Positions 8,289-16,862 of a stretch of 64,000 nucleotides of DNA are shown here, one piece after another. The translations under genes were made by a program, and so were the position numbers. Below the pieces are notes generated by a model. That model was not told where the DNA came from, did no database searches, and was given only the letters and a program-made list of their open reading frames with translations. The stretch's first letter is position 1. The number at the start of each line of letters is the position of its first letter. The DNA is from Hoeflea marina (GTDB taxonomy: Bacteria; Pseudomonadota; Alphaproteobacteria; Rhizobiales; Rhizobiaceae). The stretch is taken from the NCBI RefSeq assembly GCF_003182275.1, contig NZ_QGTR01000001.1, forward strand, positions 1,098,215 through 1,162,214, read 5' to 3'.

Positions 8289-9209
8289 ATGATGATGAAA
8301 ATGCACCTGATCAACCTCCAGCGTCATCACGAGCGCCGGGCAAGAATGCAGCGGATCGGCGCGGAGCTGGGGATCGACTGGCGCATTTTTCCCGCAGTCG
8401 ACGCTCTTGATCCGCAAGCCGATCTGGCTCGATGGGACCCGGAGGGCATTCTCAATCCGTCGGAGGTTGCGTGCTTTCTCAGCCACCGCCGGCTTTGGCA
8501 GGACATTGCCGATGGCGAGGACGCGATGGCGGCGATCTTCGAGGACGATCTGCACATCGCCCCGGCTCTGCGCGACCTGCTCTCCTGCCTCCCCGTTCGC
8601 GAGCGCCCGACGATCTACCGGCTCGAATGCGATCCGCTGGTCGTCCGGATCAGGCCGGAGCCTGAGATGACGGTCGGGGGACGCGGTCTGCATCACTATC
8701 AGGGCTGGGTGCTCGGCTCGGCCGCCTACGTGCTCAATCGCCCGGCGGCCAGGCTACTGCTGGCCCGCGCCGATCTTGTGCGCCTGCCGGTCGACCTCTT
8801 CCTGCACAATTCGCTGGCTGCGGAGGAGGACACGGACATCGACCGCCTTGTCGCAATCCCCTCGCCCTGCATCCAGGACAAGATGCTTGTCTGGCTGCAG
8901 GAGGCCGCAAGGCCCGCCACCGGGCTGCGCAAGGCTCTTCGGGAGATCAGGCGTCCCTTCCTCCAGTTCTACTCGATGCTTGGCCGGCAGTTCGGCGCCA
9001 GACCGCAGCGGCCCGAAAGCACGCCTGCGCCGCCGCCGACCGCGGATTACCTCGTCACGTCGATCGTGCCCACTCATTTCCGCGACAGGCTGCCGCTGAC
9101 ACGGATGCAGAAAATCGTCCGCGAGGTCGCGAAGCCCTATCAGCGGCTGCGCGAGTCGCGCACGATCCGCCGGGCCGGAATGGTTCGGACAAAAATCAAA
9201 TTCGGCTGA
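8289..9209 (+). CDS. Glycosyltransferase family 25 (LPS/LOS type)
   Basis: 306 residues. The GT25 signature is clear: MKMHLINLQRHHERR at the start, GIDWRIFPAVDA, LNPSEVACFLSHRRLW, the acidic motif AIFEDDLHIAP, and a terminal SPCIQDKM segment. Family members transfer galactose or related sugars onto lipopolysaccharide or oligosaccharide in the cytoplasm. The start could also be the third ATG of the ATGATGATGAAAATG cluster (8298), which matches the paralogue's first residues better. Residues 200-306 are a basic extension after the core domain. A decayed tandem copy follows at 9406. No other LPS genes are nearby. Confidence 0.88.
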   Translation: MMMKMHLINLQRHHERRARMQRIGAELGIDWRIFPAVDALDPQADLARWDPEGILNPSEVACFLSHRRLWQDIADGEDAMAAIFEDDLHIAPALRDLLSCLPVRERPTIYRLECDPLVVRIRPEPEMTVGGRGLHHYQGWVLGSAAYVLNRPAARLLLARADLVRLPVDLFLHNSLAAEEDTDIDRLVAIPSPCIQDKMLVWLQEAARPATGLRKALREIRRPFLQFYSMLGRQFGARPQRPESTPAPPPTADYLVTSIVPTHFRDRLPLTRMQKIVREVAKPYQRLRESRTIRRAGMVRTKIKFG

Positions 9210-9405
9210 CCGGACGACGTCCGCCCGCAACCCACCCGATTGCCTTCGCCTCGGGCCTGACAAGACCGGTCCGGGATCATCTGCCCACCGCTACTCCGTC
9301 ACCTTTGCCGTGCTTGCCCTTTTCGCAGTTCGCATGGAAACTTGACGAAGCTGGCCAGAGCGGAGCGCGCCGGGACCGCGGCAGGCCGGTCGGAAAGGTG
9401 ATGGC

Positions 9406-10180
9406 ATGAAAATGCACCTGATCATCTCGCGCGCCATTCCAAGCGGCTGTCGCGCATGCGGCGCATCGGCTCGAACCTTGGGATCGAATGGGAGGTGGTC
9501 CCCGCCACTGACGCGGCTTCGCCCGGTTCCCACCGGAGATCCGCCGACCCCGAAGGACAATTCACGCCCACGGAAGTCGCCTGCTTTCTCAGCCACCGCC
9601 GAACCTGGTCGATGATTGCGGACGGCGATGATCCGCTCGGTGCCGTCTTCGAGGACGACATCCATTGCGCCCCGGACCTCAAGGAATTTCTGCAGCAGCT
9701 TCCGGCGCCCGACCTGCCCGTCATCTACCGCCTCGAGGCTTCCCCGCTCGTCACCGAGATCAGCCGGCGACCGGATGTACGTGTCGGCAAACGCGCCCTG
9801 CATCGGCACCAAGGTGGGTGCTTGGCGCGGCCGCCTAGTGCATGAACCGGCCGGCGGCGAAGTTGCTGCTGGATCAGACAAAAACCCTCTGCGGCCAGGT
9901 CGACAACCTTGTCAACGACGCCCATTCACTGGACGTGCATCGCTCCATCCTGCGGCTCGTCAGCCTGCCCTCGCCCTGCATACAGGACCGGAATCTGGGC
10001 GATATCCCTTCGGAGCCCTGCCTGCAGGGCTCAATCCTCGACACGCCTGTTCCCCAGCCTGCCCGCCTCACCCCGGTGGAAAAGCTCTGCCGCGAGAGTG
10101 CCAGGCCCTTTCGTCGGCTGGCGCGAGCGATCGGCGACCGACGCGCAGGCATGGCCAGGCGACCGGTCGCATTCGGATAG
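9406..10180 (+). pseudogene. Degenerate tandem copy of the GT25 glycosyltransferase
   Basis: Three successive reading frames together align end to end with the intact gene at 8289. Frame 1 gives MKMHLI; after a single-base deletion at about 9425-9435 the next frame gives MRRIGSNLGIEWEVVPATDA, EVACFLSHRRTW and AVFEDDIHCAP. A second one-base loss near 9815 (GGCTGGGTG-type to GGTGGGTG) moves to a third frame giving VLGAAA, then an in-frame TAG where the paralogue has Tyr, then MNRPAAKLLLDQT and SPCIQDRN. Two frameshifts plus one nonsense codon make function very unlikely. The C-terminal tail is shorter and divergent from the paralogue. The duplication was followed by decay. Confidence 0.85.
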
Positions 10181-10235
10181 CTGAAATGGATCGACCCGAA
10201 AGCCGGCCGCGACGGGCCTGTCCCGGCGCCCGGTT

Positions 10236-10628
10236 TCAGCCGGCGCGAACCACCGGGTTGCCGGCCTCGGCCAGCTTGGCCAGATCGGCGGGCTTGAGCT
10301 CGACCGACTCCCCGCAGCCGCAGGCCGAGGTCTGGTTGGGATTGTGGAAGGTGAACCCTGAGCGCAGCGTCGTGGACTCAAAGCCCATCTCTGTGCCAAG
10401 CAGGAACAGCACCGCTTCCGGCGCCACATAGACCCGGGCGCCGTCTCGCTCGATCTTGTCGTCGCGGGCATCGGGCTCGCGCACCAGGTCGATGGTGTAT
10501 TCCATCCCCGCGCAGCCGCCTTTCTTGATGCCGACCCTGATGCCGGCAGCCGGTCCGTCGGATGACGCCAGCACCGCCTTGACGCGATCGGCCGCAGCCT
10601 GCGTCATCGTCATGATCTCAAAAGCCAT
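10236..10628 (-). CDS. sufA: Iron-sulfur cluster carrier SufA/IscA family
   Basis: 130 residues from the ATG at 10628 (GGATGGAG upstream); the earlier in-frame ATG at 10646 adds only six residues. HesB/IscA domain with the three cluster-binding cysteines: GGCAGMEY and the C-terminal SACGCGES. A-type carriers receive Fe-S clusters from the SufBCD scaffold and deliver them to apoproteins. This is the last gene of the SUF operon, about 80 nt downstream of the DUF59 gene. The NPVVRAG tail beyond CGCG is a family-typical variation. Confidence 0.93.
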   Translation of the reverse strand: MAFEIMTMTQAAADRVKAVLASSDGPAAGIRVGIKKGGCAGMEYTIDLVREPDARDDKIERDGARVYVAPEAVLFLLGTEMGFESTTLRSGFTFHNPNQTSACGCGESVELKPADLAKLAEAGNPVVRAG

Positions 10629-10710
10629 GTCGTTCTCCATCCGCATGCGGGTTAAAGGCCCGCAGCTTCATGATCAATGTAATGCGCGAGCCTTGTGCGA
10701 ACAAGGCCGC

Positions 10711-11091
10711 TCAATACCAGCCGAGTGCAACCTGGGCCTCTTCCGACATGCGGTCGGGGCTCCACGGCGGATCGAAGGTCATCTCGACGGTGACGCCGGA
10801 AATACCCTCGACTGCCCCCACCGCGTTCTCGACCCAACCCGGCATCTCGCCGGCCACGGGGCAACCGGGCGCCGTCAAAGTCATCACGATCCTGACCATG
10901 CGGTCATCCTCTATGTCGATCTTGTAGATCAGGCCGATCTCGTAGATGTCCGAGGGAATTTCCGGGTCGTAGACGGTTTTCAGCGCGGCGATGATGTCAT
11001 CGGTCATCCGCGCCAGTTCATCGGCGGGTATCGTCGAAGCCGAAAAGGTGCCCGTGCTTTCCGCGCCGTCAGTGCTGATCGTGTCGCTCAT
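10711..11091 (-). CDS. sufT: SUF-system DUF59/MIP18-family protein
   Basis: 126 residues. A DUF59 domain spans most of the protein: IAALKTVYDPEIPSDIYEIGLIY, MTLTAPGCPVAGEMPGWVE with the conserved Cys, and VEMTFDPPWSPDRMSEEA. The first 30 residues are a Ser/Thr-rich extension. SufT-type proteins assist Fe-S maturation under high cluster demand. It lies between sufS and sufA with an 11-nt gap to sufS, in the operon order usual for rhizobia. Confidence 0.92.
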   Translation of the reverse strand: MSDTISTDGAESTGTFSASTIPADELARMTDDIIAALKTVYDPEIPSDIYEIGLIYKIDIEDDRMVRIVMTLTAPGCPVAGEMPGWVENAVGAVEGISGVTVEMTFDPPWSPDRMSEEAQVALGWY

Positions 11092-11102
11092 CTCATGCTC
11101 CT

Positions 11103-12347
11103 TCAGCTGAAAAATACGCGCGCCCTGTCAAGCGCGCCTGCCAGTGCGTCCACCTCGCCCCGCGTATTGTAGAGGCCGAATGAGGCACGGCAAGTCGATG
11201 TGGCGCCGAAGCGCGCCAGCAACGGCTGGGCGCAATGGGTTCCGGCGCGCACAGCGACCCCGGAGCGGTCGATCAACATCGAGATGTCGTGGGCATGGAT
11301 TCCCTCGATCTCGAAGGAGAAAATCGCTCCCTTGTCCGGCGCAGTGCCGATCAGCCGCAGCGCATTGATCCCGGACAGCCGCTCCTGTGCATAGTCGCGC
11401 AGGTCCGCCTCGTGGGCGGCGATGGCATCGCGGCCGAGCCCTTGCATGTATCTGAGCGCGGCACCCAGTCCGATCGCCTGCACGATCGGCGGCGTGCCCG
11501 CCTCGAACCGGTGCGGCGGATCGTTGTAGGTCACGGCATCCTCGGTCACCTCGACGATCATCTCGCCGCCGCCCATGAACGGGCGCATCGCCTTCAGCCG
11601 CTCGGTCTTGCCATAAAGAACGCCGATGCCGGAGGGACCGTAGAGCTTGTGGCCGGTCATCACATACCAGTCGCAATCGATGTCCTGCACGTCGACCGCC
11701 ATGTGCACCGCCGCCTGGCTGCCATCGACAAGCACGGGAATGCCGCGCTCGTGGGCGATGCGGCAGACCTCCTTGACGTCGACAACCGTGCCCAGCACAT
11801 TGGACATGTGCGTGATCGCCACCAGTTTCGTGCGGTCGGTGAGCTTGGCGCGGAAATCATCGAGATCGAACACGCCCTGATCGTCCACCGGCGCCCAGAC
11901 CAGCTTGGCGCCCTGGCGCTCGCGCAGGAAATGCCACGGCACGATATTGGAATGATGCTCCATGATCGTGATGACGATCTCGTCGTCCGTGCCGATGGTG
12001 GGCATGGCATGGCCATAGGCTACGGTGTTGATGGCTTCGGTGGTCGACTTGGTGAAGATGATGTTGTCGACCGAGGGTGCGTTGAGGAAGCCGCGCACGG
12101 TCTCGCGCGCCGCCTCGTAGGCGTCGGTTGCCGCGTTCGACAGGAAATGCAGGCCACGATGCACATTGGCGTATTCGTTGGAATAGGCGTGCGTGATGGC
12201 GTCGATCACCACCTGCGGCTTTTGCGCCGAGGCGCCGTTGTCAAGATAGACCAGCGGCTTTCCGTGCACCTGCCGCGACAGGATCGGGAAGTCCCTGCGG
12301 ACCGCCTCGACATCATAGCCCGACATTGGATTCGGATTGTCAAGCAT
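11103..12347 (-). CDS. sufS: Cysteine desulfurase SufS
   Basis: 414 residues from the ATG at 12347, which overlaps the sufD stop (ATGCTTGA); an ATG at 12356 is also in frame. Class V PLP aminotransferase fold: YLDNGASAQKP at the substrate site, the PLP lysine in MTGHKLYGPSGIGVLYG, and the active cysteine in GATSTCRASFGLYNT. The enzyme releases sulfur from cysteine as a persulfide, passed to SufE or SufU-type acceptors and SufB. No sufE is present in this window. It is type II (SufS/CsdA-like), distinct from the NifS/IscS-like desulfurase that opens the operon at 18035. Confidence 0.95.
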   Translation of the reverse strand: MLDNPNPMSGYDVEAVRRDFPILSRQVHGKPLVYLDNGASAQKPQVVIDAITHAYSNEYANVHRGLHFLSNAATDAYEAARETVRGFLNAPSVDNIIFTKSTTEAINTVAYGHAMPTIGTDDEIVITIMEHHSNIVPWHFLRERQGAKLVWAPVDDQGVFDLDDFRAKLTDRTKLVAITHMSNVLGTVVDVKEVCRIAHERGIPVLVDGSQAAVHMAVDVQDIDCDWYVMTGHKLYGPSGIGVLYGKTERLKAMRPFMGGGEMIVEVTEDAVTYNDPPHRFEAGTPPIVQAIGLGAALRYMQGLGRDAIAAHEADLRDYAQERLSGINALRLIGTAPDKGAIFSFEIEGIHAHDISMLIDRSGVAVRAGTHCAQPLLARFGATSTCRASFGLYNTRGEVDALAGALDRARVFFS

Positions 12348-13611
12348 GGGCCGCAAGCCATTGTTCGATCATCGTTTCCAGAACGCCGACCAGCTCCTCG
12401 TTCTCCAGTTCCCCGACCAGTTCGTCGACAAAGCCGTTAACGAGAAGGCCACGCGCCGTGCTCTCGGAAATGCCGCGCGCCATCAGGTAGAACAACTGCG
12501 TGCGGTCGATGTCGATGACGGTGGCGCCATGGGCGCAGACCACGTCGTCGGCAAAGATTTCCAGTTCCGGCTTGGCGGCGAATTCGCCGTCGTCGGACAG
12601 AAGCAGCGTGTTGCAGGCCATCTGCGCGTCGGTCTTCTGCGCCGCCTGCGCCACCTTGATCTGCCCCTGGAACACGCCGCGGGCCCGGTCGAGCACCACA
12701 TTGCGGACGATCTCCGACGAGGTGGTGTTGGGCACGTCATGGCCCAGCGTCAGCGTCACGTCGGTGTGGCTGTCGCCTGCCAGCAGGTTGATGGTGCGAA
12801 GGTTGAAATGTGATCCCTCGCCGGCAACCTCTATATGGATCTCCTGGCGGATGAGCTTGCCGCCGGCATTGACGATGAACAGGTTGAGCCGCGAATTGGC
12901 GCCCAGCCTGGCATTGAGCTGGCCCAGATGCTGGTCCTTGTCGCCGCGCTGCTGCACGATGATCCAGGTGACCTCGGCCCCCGCGCCCAGGTCGACGCTG
13001 CTGATCGAGCTTGAAAAGCCGCTGCGCTCGTGGGAGCCGAGATGGCGCTCGATCACCGTCGCGGTGGAATTCTGGCCGAAGCTGGCGGGAAAGCGCGTGT
13101 GCGCCTGCCCGCCGTTCTGGACCGCCTGCAGTTCGATGATGTCGGCGATGACTGTGTCATCGGCGACTTCAAGGCAGAAGCCATCGGTGACAAAGGCGCC
13201 ATTGAGCCGGCCGATGACATCATCATCGCCGCGTGTCCTGAGCAGCTTGGCCGCGTCACCCGACGCCAGCATGTCCATGAACGGCCAGATCTCGCAGCCC
13301 TCCACAGCCTGTGGCGCATTGGCCGATCCTTGCAGCACCGGCAAAACCGTGCTGGCGCCGACAAGCGGCCGCGCCGCATCCACCAGCCCGGTGTCCATGT
13401 TCGGCACGATCTTCATCTGCGCCTTGAGGTCGGTGTAGTGCCAGGCCTCCATCCGCCGGGTCGGAAGACCGCCGGCACGAAACTCCGACACCAGCCGGTC
13501 ACGCGCCGAGGTCACGGAGGCGTCGCCGGGGAAATCGCCCACCCGGGCGAGGAAACCGTCGATGATGGCCTGTTCGGCCAGCGTGTGGGTTGGTTTGGTC
13601 TGCATGTCCAT
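12340..13611 (-). CDS. sufD: SufD scaffold subunit
   Basis: About 423 residues from the ATG at 13611 (MDMQTKPTH); AGGAGAG sits 8 nt upstream, whereas the ATG at 13617 would be too close and the 13701 start has no support. Signatures: RRMEAWHYTDLKAQM near the N-terminus, the right-handed beta-helix core, and the C-terminal CAHGATVIDIDRTQLFYLMARGI motif, which contains the conserved Cys and His of the SufB-SufD interface. SufD assembles with SufB and SufC as the Fe-S scaffold, where it helps iron acquisition. It is translationally coupled to sufS. Confidence 0.95.
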   Translation of the reverse strand: MDMQTKPTHTLAEQAIIDGFLARVGDFPGDASVTSARDRLVSEFRAGGLPTRRMEAWHYTDLKAQMKIVPNMDTGLVDAARPLVGASTVLPVLQGSANAPQAVEGCEIWPFMDMLASGDAAKLLRTRGDDDVIGRLNGAFVTDGFCLEVADDTVIADIIELQAVQNGGQAHTRFPASFGQNSTATVIERHLGSHERSGFSSSISSVDLGAGAEVTWIIVQQRGDKDQHLGQLNARLGANSRLNLFIVNAGGKLIRQEIHIEVAGEGSHFNLRTINLLAGDSHTDVTLTLGHDVPNTTSSEIVRNVVLDRARGVFQGQIKVAQAAQKTDAQMACNTLLLSDDGEFAAKPELEIFADDVVCAHGATVIDIDRTQLFYLMARGISESTARGLLVNGFVDELVGELENEELVGVLETMIEQWLAAHA

Positions 13612-13651
13612 GCTCATCTCTCCTGGCTTTCCTGGTCCTGCACGTGCCGGT

Positions 13652-14407
13652 TCAGGCAGCCGCCTCGATGATCTGTGCGTATCCGTCGGCCTCGAGTTCA
13701 AGCGCCAGATCCTTGTCGCCGCTCTTGATCACCTGGCCCTTGTAGAGCACATGTACGGAATCGGGCACGATGTACTCCAGCAGGCGCTGGTAGTGGGTGA
13801 TGACGATGACGGCGCGATCGGGCGAGCGCAGCGCGTTGACGCCGTCCGAGACGATCTTCAGGGCGTCGATGTCCAGACCGGAATCTGTTTCGTCGAGCAC
13901 GCACAGCTTCGGGGCCAGCAGCTTCATCTGCAGGATCTCGGCGCGCTTCTTCTCGCCGCCGGAGAATCCGACATTGAGAGGGCGCTTGAGCATCTCCGGG
14001 TCGATCTTCAGGTCGCCGGCGGCTTCCTTGACCAGCCGGATGAACTCGGGCGTCTTGAGTTCGTCCTCGCCGCGGGCCTTGCGCTGCTCGTTCATGGCCA
14101 CCTTGAGAAACTGCATGGTGGCGACGCCGGGAATTTCCACCGGGTACTGGAAGGCAAGGAAGATGCCCTTTGCGGCGCGTTCGGAAGGCTCCAGCTCAAG
14201 GATCGACTCGCCGTTGTAGAGAATGTCGCCATCGGTGACTTCGTAGTCGCTGCGGCCGGCCAGAATGTAGCTCAGGGTCGACTTGCCGGAGCCGTTCGGC
14301 CCCATGATGGCGGCAACTTCGCCCGCCTTGACCGTGAGGTTGAGGCCGCGGATGATTTCCGTTTCGGTGCCGGTGATCCTGGCGTGAAGATTGCGTATTT
14401 CAAGCAT
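13652..14407 (-). CDS. sufC: SufC ABC-type ATPase
   Basis: 251 residues. Walker A GPNGSGKST at about residues 36-44, a Q-loop (FQYPVEIPG), ABC signature region VGFSGGEKKRAEILQ (SufC-specific GGEKKR), and Walker B LCVLDETDSGLDIDAL, where the Asp and Glu are followed by the SufC-typical TDSGLD. The protein hydrolyses ATP to drive conformational change in SufB2C2 or SufBC2D; it is cytoplasmic and not a transporter. Its start overlaps the DoxX gene stop by 8 nt. Confidence 0.96.
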   Translation of the reverse strand: MLEIRNLHARITGTETEIIRGLNLTVKAGEVAAIMGPNGSGKSTLSYILAGRSDYEVTDGDILYNGESILELEPSERAAKGIFLAFQYPVEIPGVATMQFLKVAMNEQRKARGEDELKTPEFIRLVKEAAGDLKIDPEMLKRPLNVGFSGGEKKRAEILQMKLLAPKLCVLDETDSGLDIDALKIVSDGVNALRSPDRAVIVITHYQRLLEYIVPDSVHVLYKGQVIKSGDKDLALELEADGYAQIIEAAA

Positions 14408-14834
14408 AATGTACCTCTTTGCGGGTCATGCCCCACGTTCCGGCGGCGCCACCGATGCCCATGAGGCCGGCGATGATGCCGAGATTCTTCGAAAACAACT
14501 GGAACTGGATCGATGCGGCGTCCCCGCTAAGGTTCCAGAACCCGTGCAATATGACATTGACCAGCGTCACATAGACGATCAGGCCAATGGCCGCCCACCG
14601 CACCAGACGGTTGGCGATCAGCGCCATGCCGCCGGCGAACTGGCTGGCGGCGGCAAACCAGACCCACGGCAGCGGATGGGCGAAGCCGGCAGAGCCAAGC
14701 ATCTTCACCATCGTCGCAGTGGCCATCAACTTCAGCACCGCCGAACCCACGAAGAACCCGCCGAAGGCCAGCCGCGCCGTCGCGACCATGGTGGCGCCGT
14801 TGCCGTCGGGACCGGTCGCTGGAGGCCGGGTCAT
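14400..14834 (-). CDS. DoxX-family membrane protein within the suf operon
   Basis: 144 residues, four predicted membrane helices: FGGFFVGSAVLKLMATATMV, PWVWFAAASQFAGGMALIA, WAAIGLIVYVTLVNVIL, and LGIIAGLMGIGGAAGTW. The helix pattern and HGFWNL motif fit DoxX/DoxD-like proteins, linked in other bacteria to redox or thiol stress. It overlaps sufC by 8 nt, and its ATG begins one base after the stop of the 55-aa gene at 14836, so all are co-translated. A direct role in SUF assembly is unknown; membrane anchoring or redox support is inference. A start at the internal GTG/ATG near residue 16 is possible. Confidence 0.8.
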   Translation of the reverse strand: MTRPPATGPDGNGATMVATARLAFGGFFVGSAVLKLMATATMVKMLGSAGFAHPLPWVWFAAASQFAGGMALIANRLVRWAAIGLIVYVTLVNVILHGFWNLSGDAASIQFQLFSKNLGIIAGLMGIGGAAGTWGMTRKEVHYA

Positions 14835-14835
14835 C

Positions 14836-15003
14836 TCAAGACCCGATCAGCGACTTGAGCAGCGGCAGCAGCGTTGCCGCCACGATCCCGACACCTGCTC
14901 CGATCGCGAGCCGCAAGGCTCGTCCGCCAAAGGACGGCGCAAGCGCCGACAGCGAGCCGCAGATGGCGGCATACCAGACGATCGCGGTCGCATCGATGCT
15001 CAT
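14836..15003 (-). CDS. Small membrane protein (55 aa) in suf operon
   Basis: ATG at 15003, stop at 14836, 55 codons. It begins MSIDATAIVWYAAICGSLSA and continues with a second apolar helix (AIGAGVGIVAATLLPLLKSL), so two short hydrophobic segments are predicted. GGGAG lies about 7 nt upstream. The stop codon TGA is one base from the DoxX ATG (TGAGATG), typical of translational coupling. No family can be assigned by eye. Its tight packing between the 68-aa gene and the DoxX gene supports it being real; a helper of the DoxX protein is a plausible guess. Confidence 0.65.
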   Translation of the reverse strand: MSIDATAIVWYAAICGSLSALAPSFGGRALRLAIGAGVGIVAATLLPLLKSLIGS

Positions 15004-15042
15004 GCTGCAGCTCCCTGAAGCAACAGGACCGGCCCGGCCCCG

Positions 15043-15249
15043 TCAGTCGTCGTCGTTCTGCAATCCCTGCAAGCGCCGCGCGATGGATGCGAGCTCCATG
15101 CGAGCCTTTGTCAGTTCGGTGCTCAGCACCGCATCGGAGGTCGTCGAGCCGCGCGAGATGGCTTCCAGCAGGCCATCGATCGACCCGCCGAGATCCTTGT
15201 AGCGCTTCTTGAGCTTGTCGAGCTCCGCCTTGGTTTCCTTGGCAACCAT
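15043..15249 (-). CDS. Small coiled-coil protein in suf operon
   Basis: 68 residues, strongly helical and charged: KAELDKLKKRYKDLGGSID near the start and SIARRLQGLQNDDD at the end. No hydrophobic segment, so probably cytoplasmic. The ATG overlaps the sufB stop codon, placing it directly in the operon. Small proteins occur at this place in related suf operons, but no function is known. Confidence 0.75.
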   Translation of the reverse strand: MVAKETKAELDKLKKRYKDLGGSIDGLLEAISRGSTTSDAVLSTELTKARMELASIARRLQGLQNDDD

Positions 15250-16718
15250 TACCCCACGCTCCCCTCGAGGCTGATCCCGATCAGCTTTTGTGCTTCAACT
15301 GCGAACTCCATCGGCAATTGCTGGATCACGTCGCGGACGAAGCCGTTGACAATCAGCGCGATGGCCTCTTCCTCGGGAATGCCGCGCGCCAGGCAGTAGA
15401 ACAGCTGGTCCTCGGAGATCTTGGAGGTTGTGGCTTCATGCTCGAACTGCGCCGAGGCGTTCTTGGCCTCGATGTAGGGCACCGTGTGGGCGCCGCATTC
15501 GTTGCCGATCAGCAGCGAGTCGCACTGGGTGAAGTTGCGCGCGTTCTCGGCCTTGCGGTGGGCCGAGACCTGGCCGCGATAGGTGTTGTTGGAGTGACCG
15601 GCGGAAATCCCCTTCGAGATGATCCGGCTCGATGTATTCTTGCCCAGATGGATCATCTTGGTGCCGGAATCCACCTGCTGATAGCCGTTCGACACCGCGA
15701 TGGAGTAGAACTCGCCGCGCGAATTGTCGCCGCGCAGGATGCAGGACGGATACTTCCACGTGATCGCCGAGCCGGTTTCGACCTGGGTCCAGGAGATCTT
15801 CGAGTTCTTGCCGCGGCAATCGCCGCGCTTGGTGACGAAGTTGTAGATCCCGCCCTTGCCGTCCTTGTCGCCGGGATACCAGTTCTGCACAGTGGAATAC
15901 TTGATCTCGGCATCGTCCATCGCGATCAGCTCGACGACGGCCGCATGCAGCTGGTTCTCGTCGCGCTGCGGCGCCGTGCAGCCCTCGAGGTAGGAGACAT
16001 AGGCGCCCTCCTCCGCGATGATCAGCGTGCGTTCGAACTGGCCGGTGTTCTTCTCGTTGATCCGGAAATAGGTCGACAGTTCCATGGGGCAGCGCACGCC
16101 CTTCGGAATGTAGACGAAGGACCCGTCGGTGAACACCGCCGCGTTGAGCGTGGCATAGTAGTTGTCGGTGGTGGGCACGACCGTCCCGAGATACTTCCTG
16201 ACCAGATCGGGATGCTCGCGCATCGCCTCCGAGATCGACATGAAGATCACGCCGGCCTTCTTCAGCTCTTCCTTGAAGGTGGTCACCACCGAGACGGAAT
16301 CGAACACCGCGTCCACGGCGATCTTCGACTGCTGCACGCCGGCAAGCACTTCCTGCTCGCGCAACGGAATGCCCAGCTTTTCATAGACCTTGAGGATCTC
16401 GGGGTCGACATCGTCGATCGATTTCGGGCCCGGCGAACTCTTAGGGGCCGAATAGTAATGAATGTCCTGGAAGTCGATCTTCGGGTAATGCACCCGTGCC
16501 CACGTCGGCTCCTCCAGGGTGAGCCAGCGCTTGAACGCGTCGAGACGCCATTCCAGCATCCACTCGGGCTCGTTCTTCTTGGCCGAAATCAGGCGGATCG
16601 TGTCCTCGGTCAGCCCCTTGGGCGCCAGGTCGGATTCGATGATGGTTTCAAAGCCGTATTTGTACTGGTCCACGTCGATGAGACGGACCTGGTCGATGGT
16701 TTCCTGCACCGCAGGCAT
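15249..16718 (-). CDS. sufB: SufB Fe-S scaffold protein
   Basis: 489 residues from the ATG at 16718 ([10 protein letters not shown]), with GGAG 7 nt upstream; the earlier ATG at 16730 adds four residues. Characteristic segments: [56 protein letters not shown], the conserved cluster and persulfide Cys region [20 protein letters not shown], and [16 protein letters not shown]. SufB accepts sulfur from the desulfurase and builds the nascent Fe-S cluster with SufC and SufD. A 145-nt gap to the upstream desulfurase contains a strong hairpin (16822-16853). Confidence 0.97.
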   Translation of the reverse strand: MPAVQETIDQVRLIDVDQYKYGFETIIESDLAPKGLTEDTIRLISAKKNEPEWMLEWRLDAFKRWLTLEEPTWARVHYPKIDFQDIHYYSAPKSSPGPKSIDDVDPEILKVYEKLGIPLREQEVLAGVQQSKIAVDAVFDSVSVVTTFKEELKKAGVIFMSISEAMREHPDLVRKYLGTVVPTTDNYYATLNAAVFTDGSFVYIPKGVRCPMELSTYFRINEKNTGQFERTLIIAEEGAYVSYLEGCTAPQRDENQLHAAVVELIAMDDAEIKYSTVQNWYPGDKDGKGGIYNFVTKRGDCRGKNSKISWTQVETGSAITWKYPSCILRGDNSRGEFYSIAVSNGYQQVDSGTKMIHLGKNTSSRIISKGISAGHSNNTYRGQVSAHRKAENARNFTQCDSLLIGNECGAHTVPYIEAKNASAQFEHEATTSKISEDQLFYCLARGIPEEEAIALIVNGFVRDVIQQLPMEFAVEAQKLIGISLEGSVG

Positions 16719-16821
16719 GGCGTACTCCAATCTCGCCGGGTCAAGGCCGGCAGCTTGTTACGTCTGGCGATGGCCCGAAGGCTTGACCGCTATGTAATGC
16801 GCAACTTGGTTGTGCGCTACC

Positions 16822-16853
16822 GCTGTCGTGAAAAAAGTCCCTTTCACGACAGC
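16822..16853 (-). promoter_or_regulatory. Perfect 12-bp hairpin between iscS-like gene and sufB
   Basis: GCTGTCGTGAAA and TTTCACGACAGC form a perfect inverted repeat around 8 nt (GGGACTTT on the minus strand). No U-tract follows the stem on the minus strand, so it is not a standard terminator. It could be an RNA processing or stability element separating expression of the desulfurase and sufB, or a palindromic protein-binding site. Confidence 0.55.
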
Positions 16854-16862
16854 CAATTGGTT

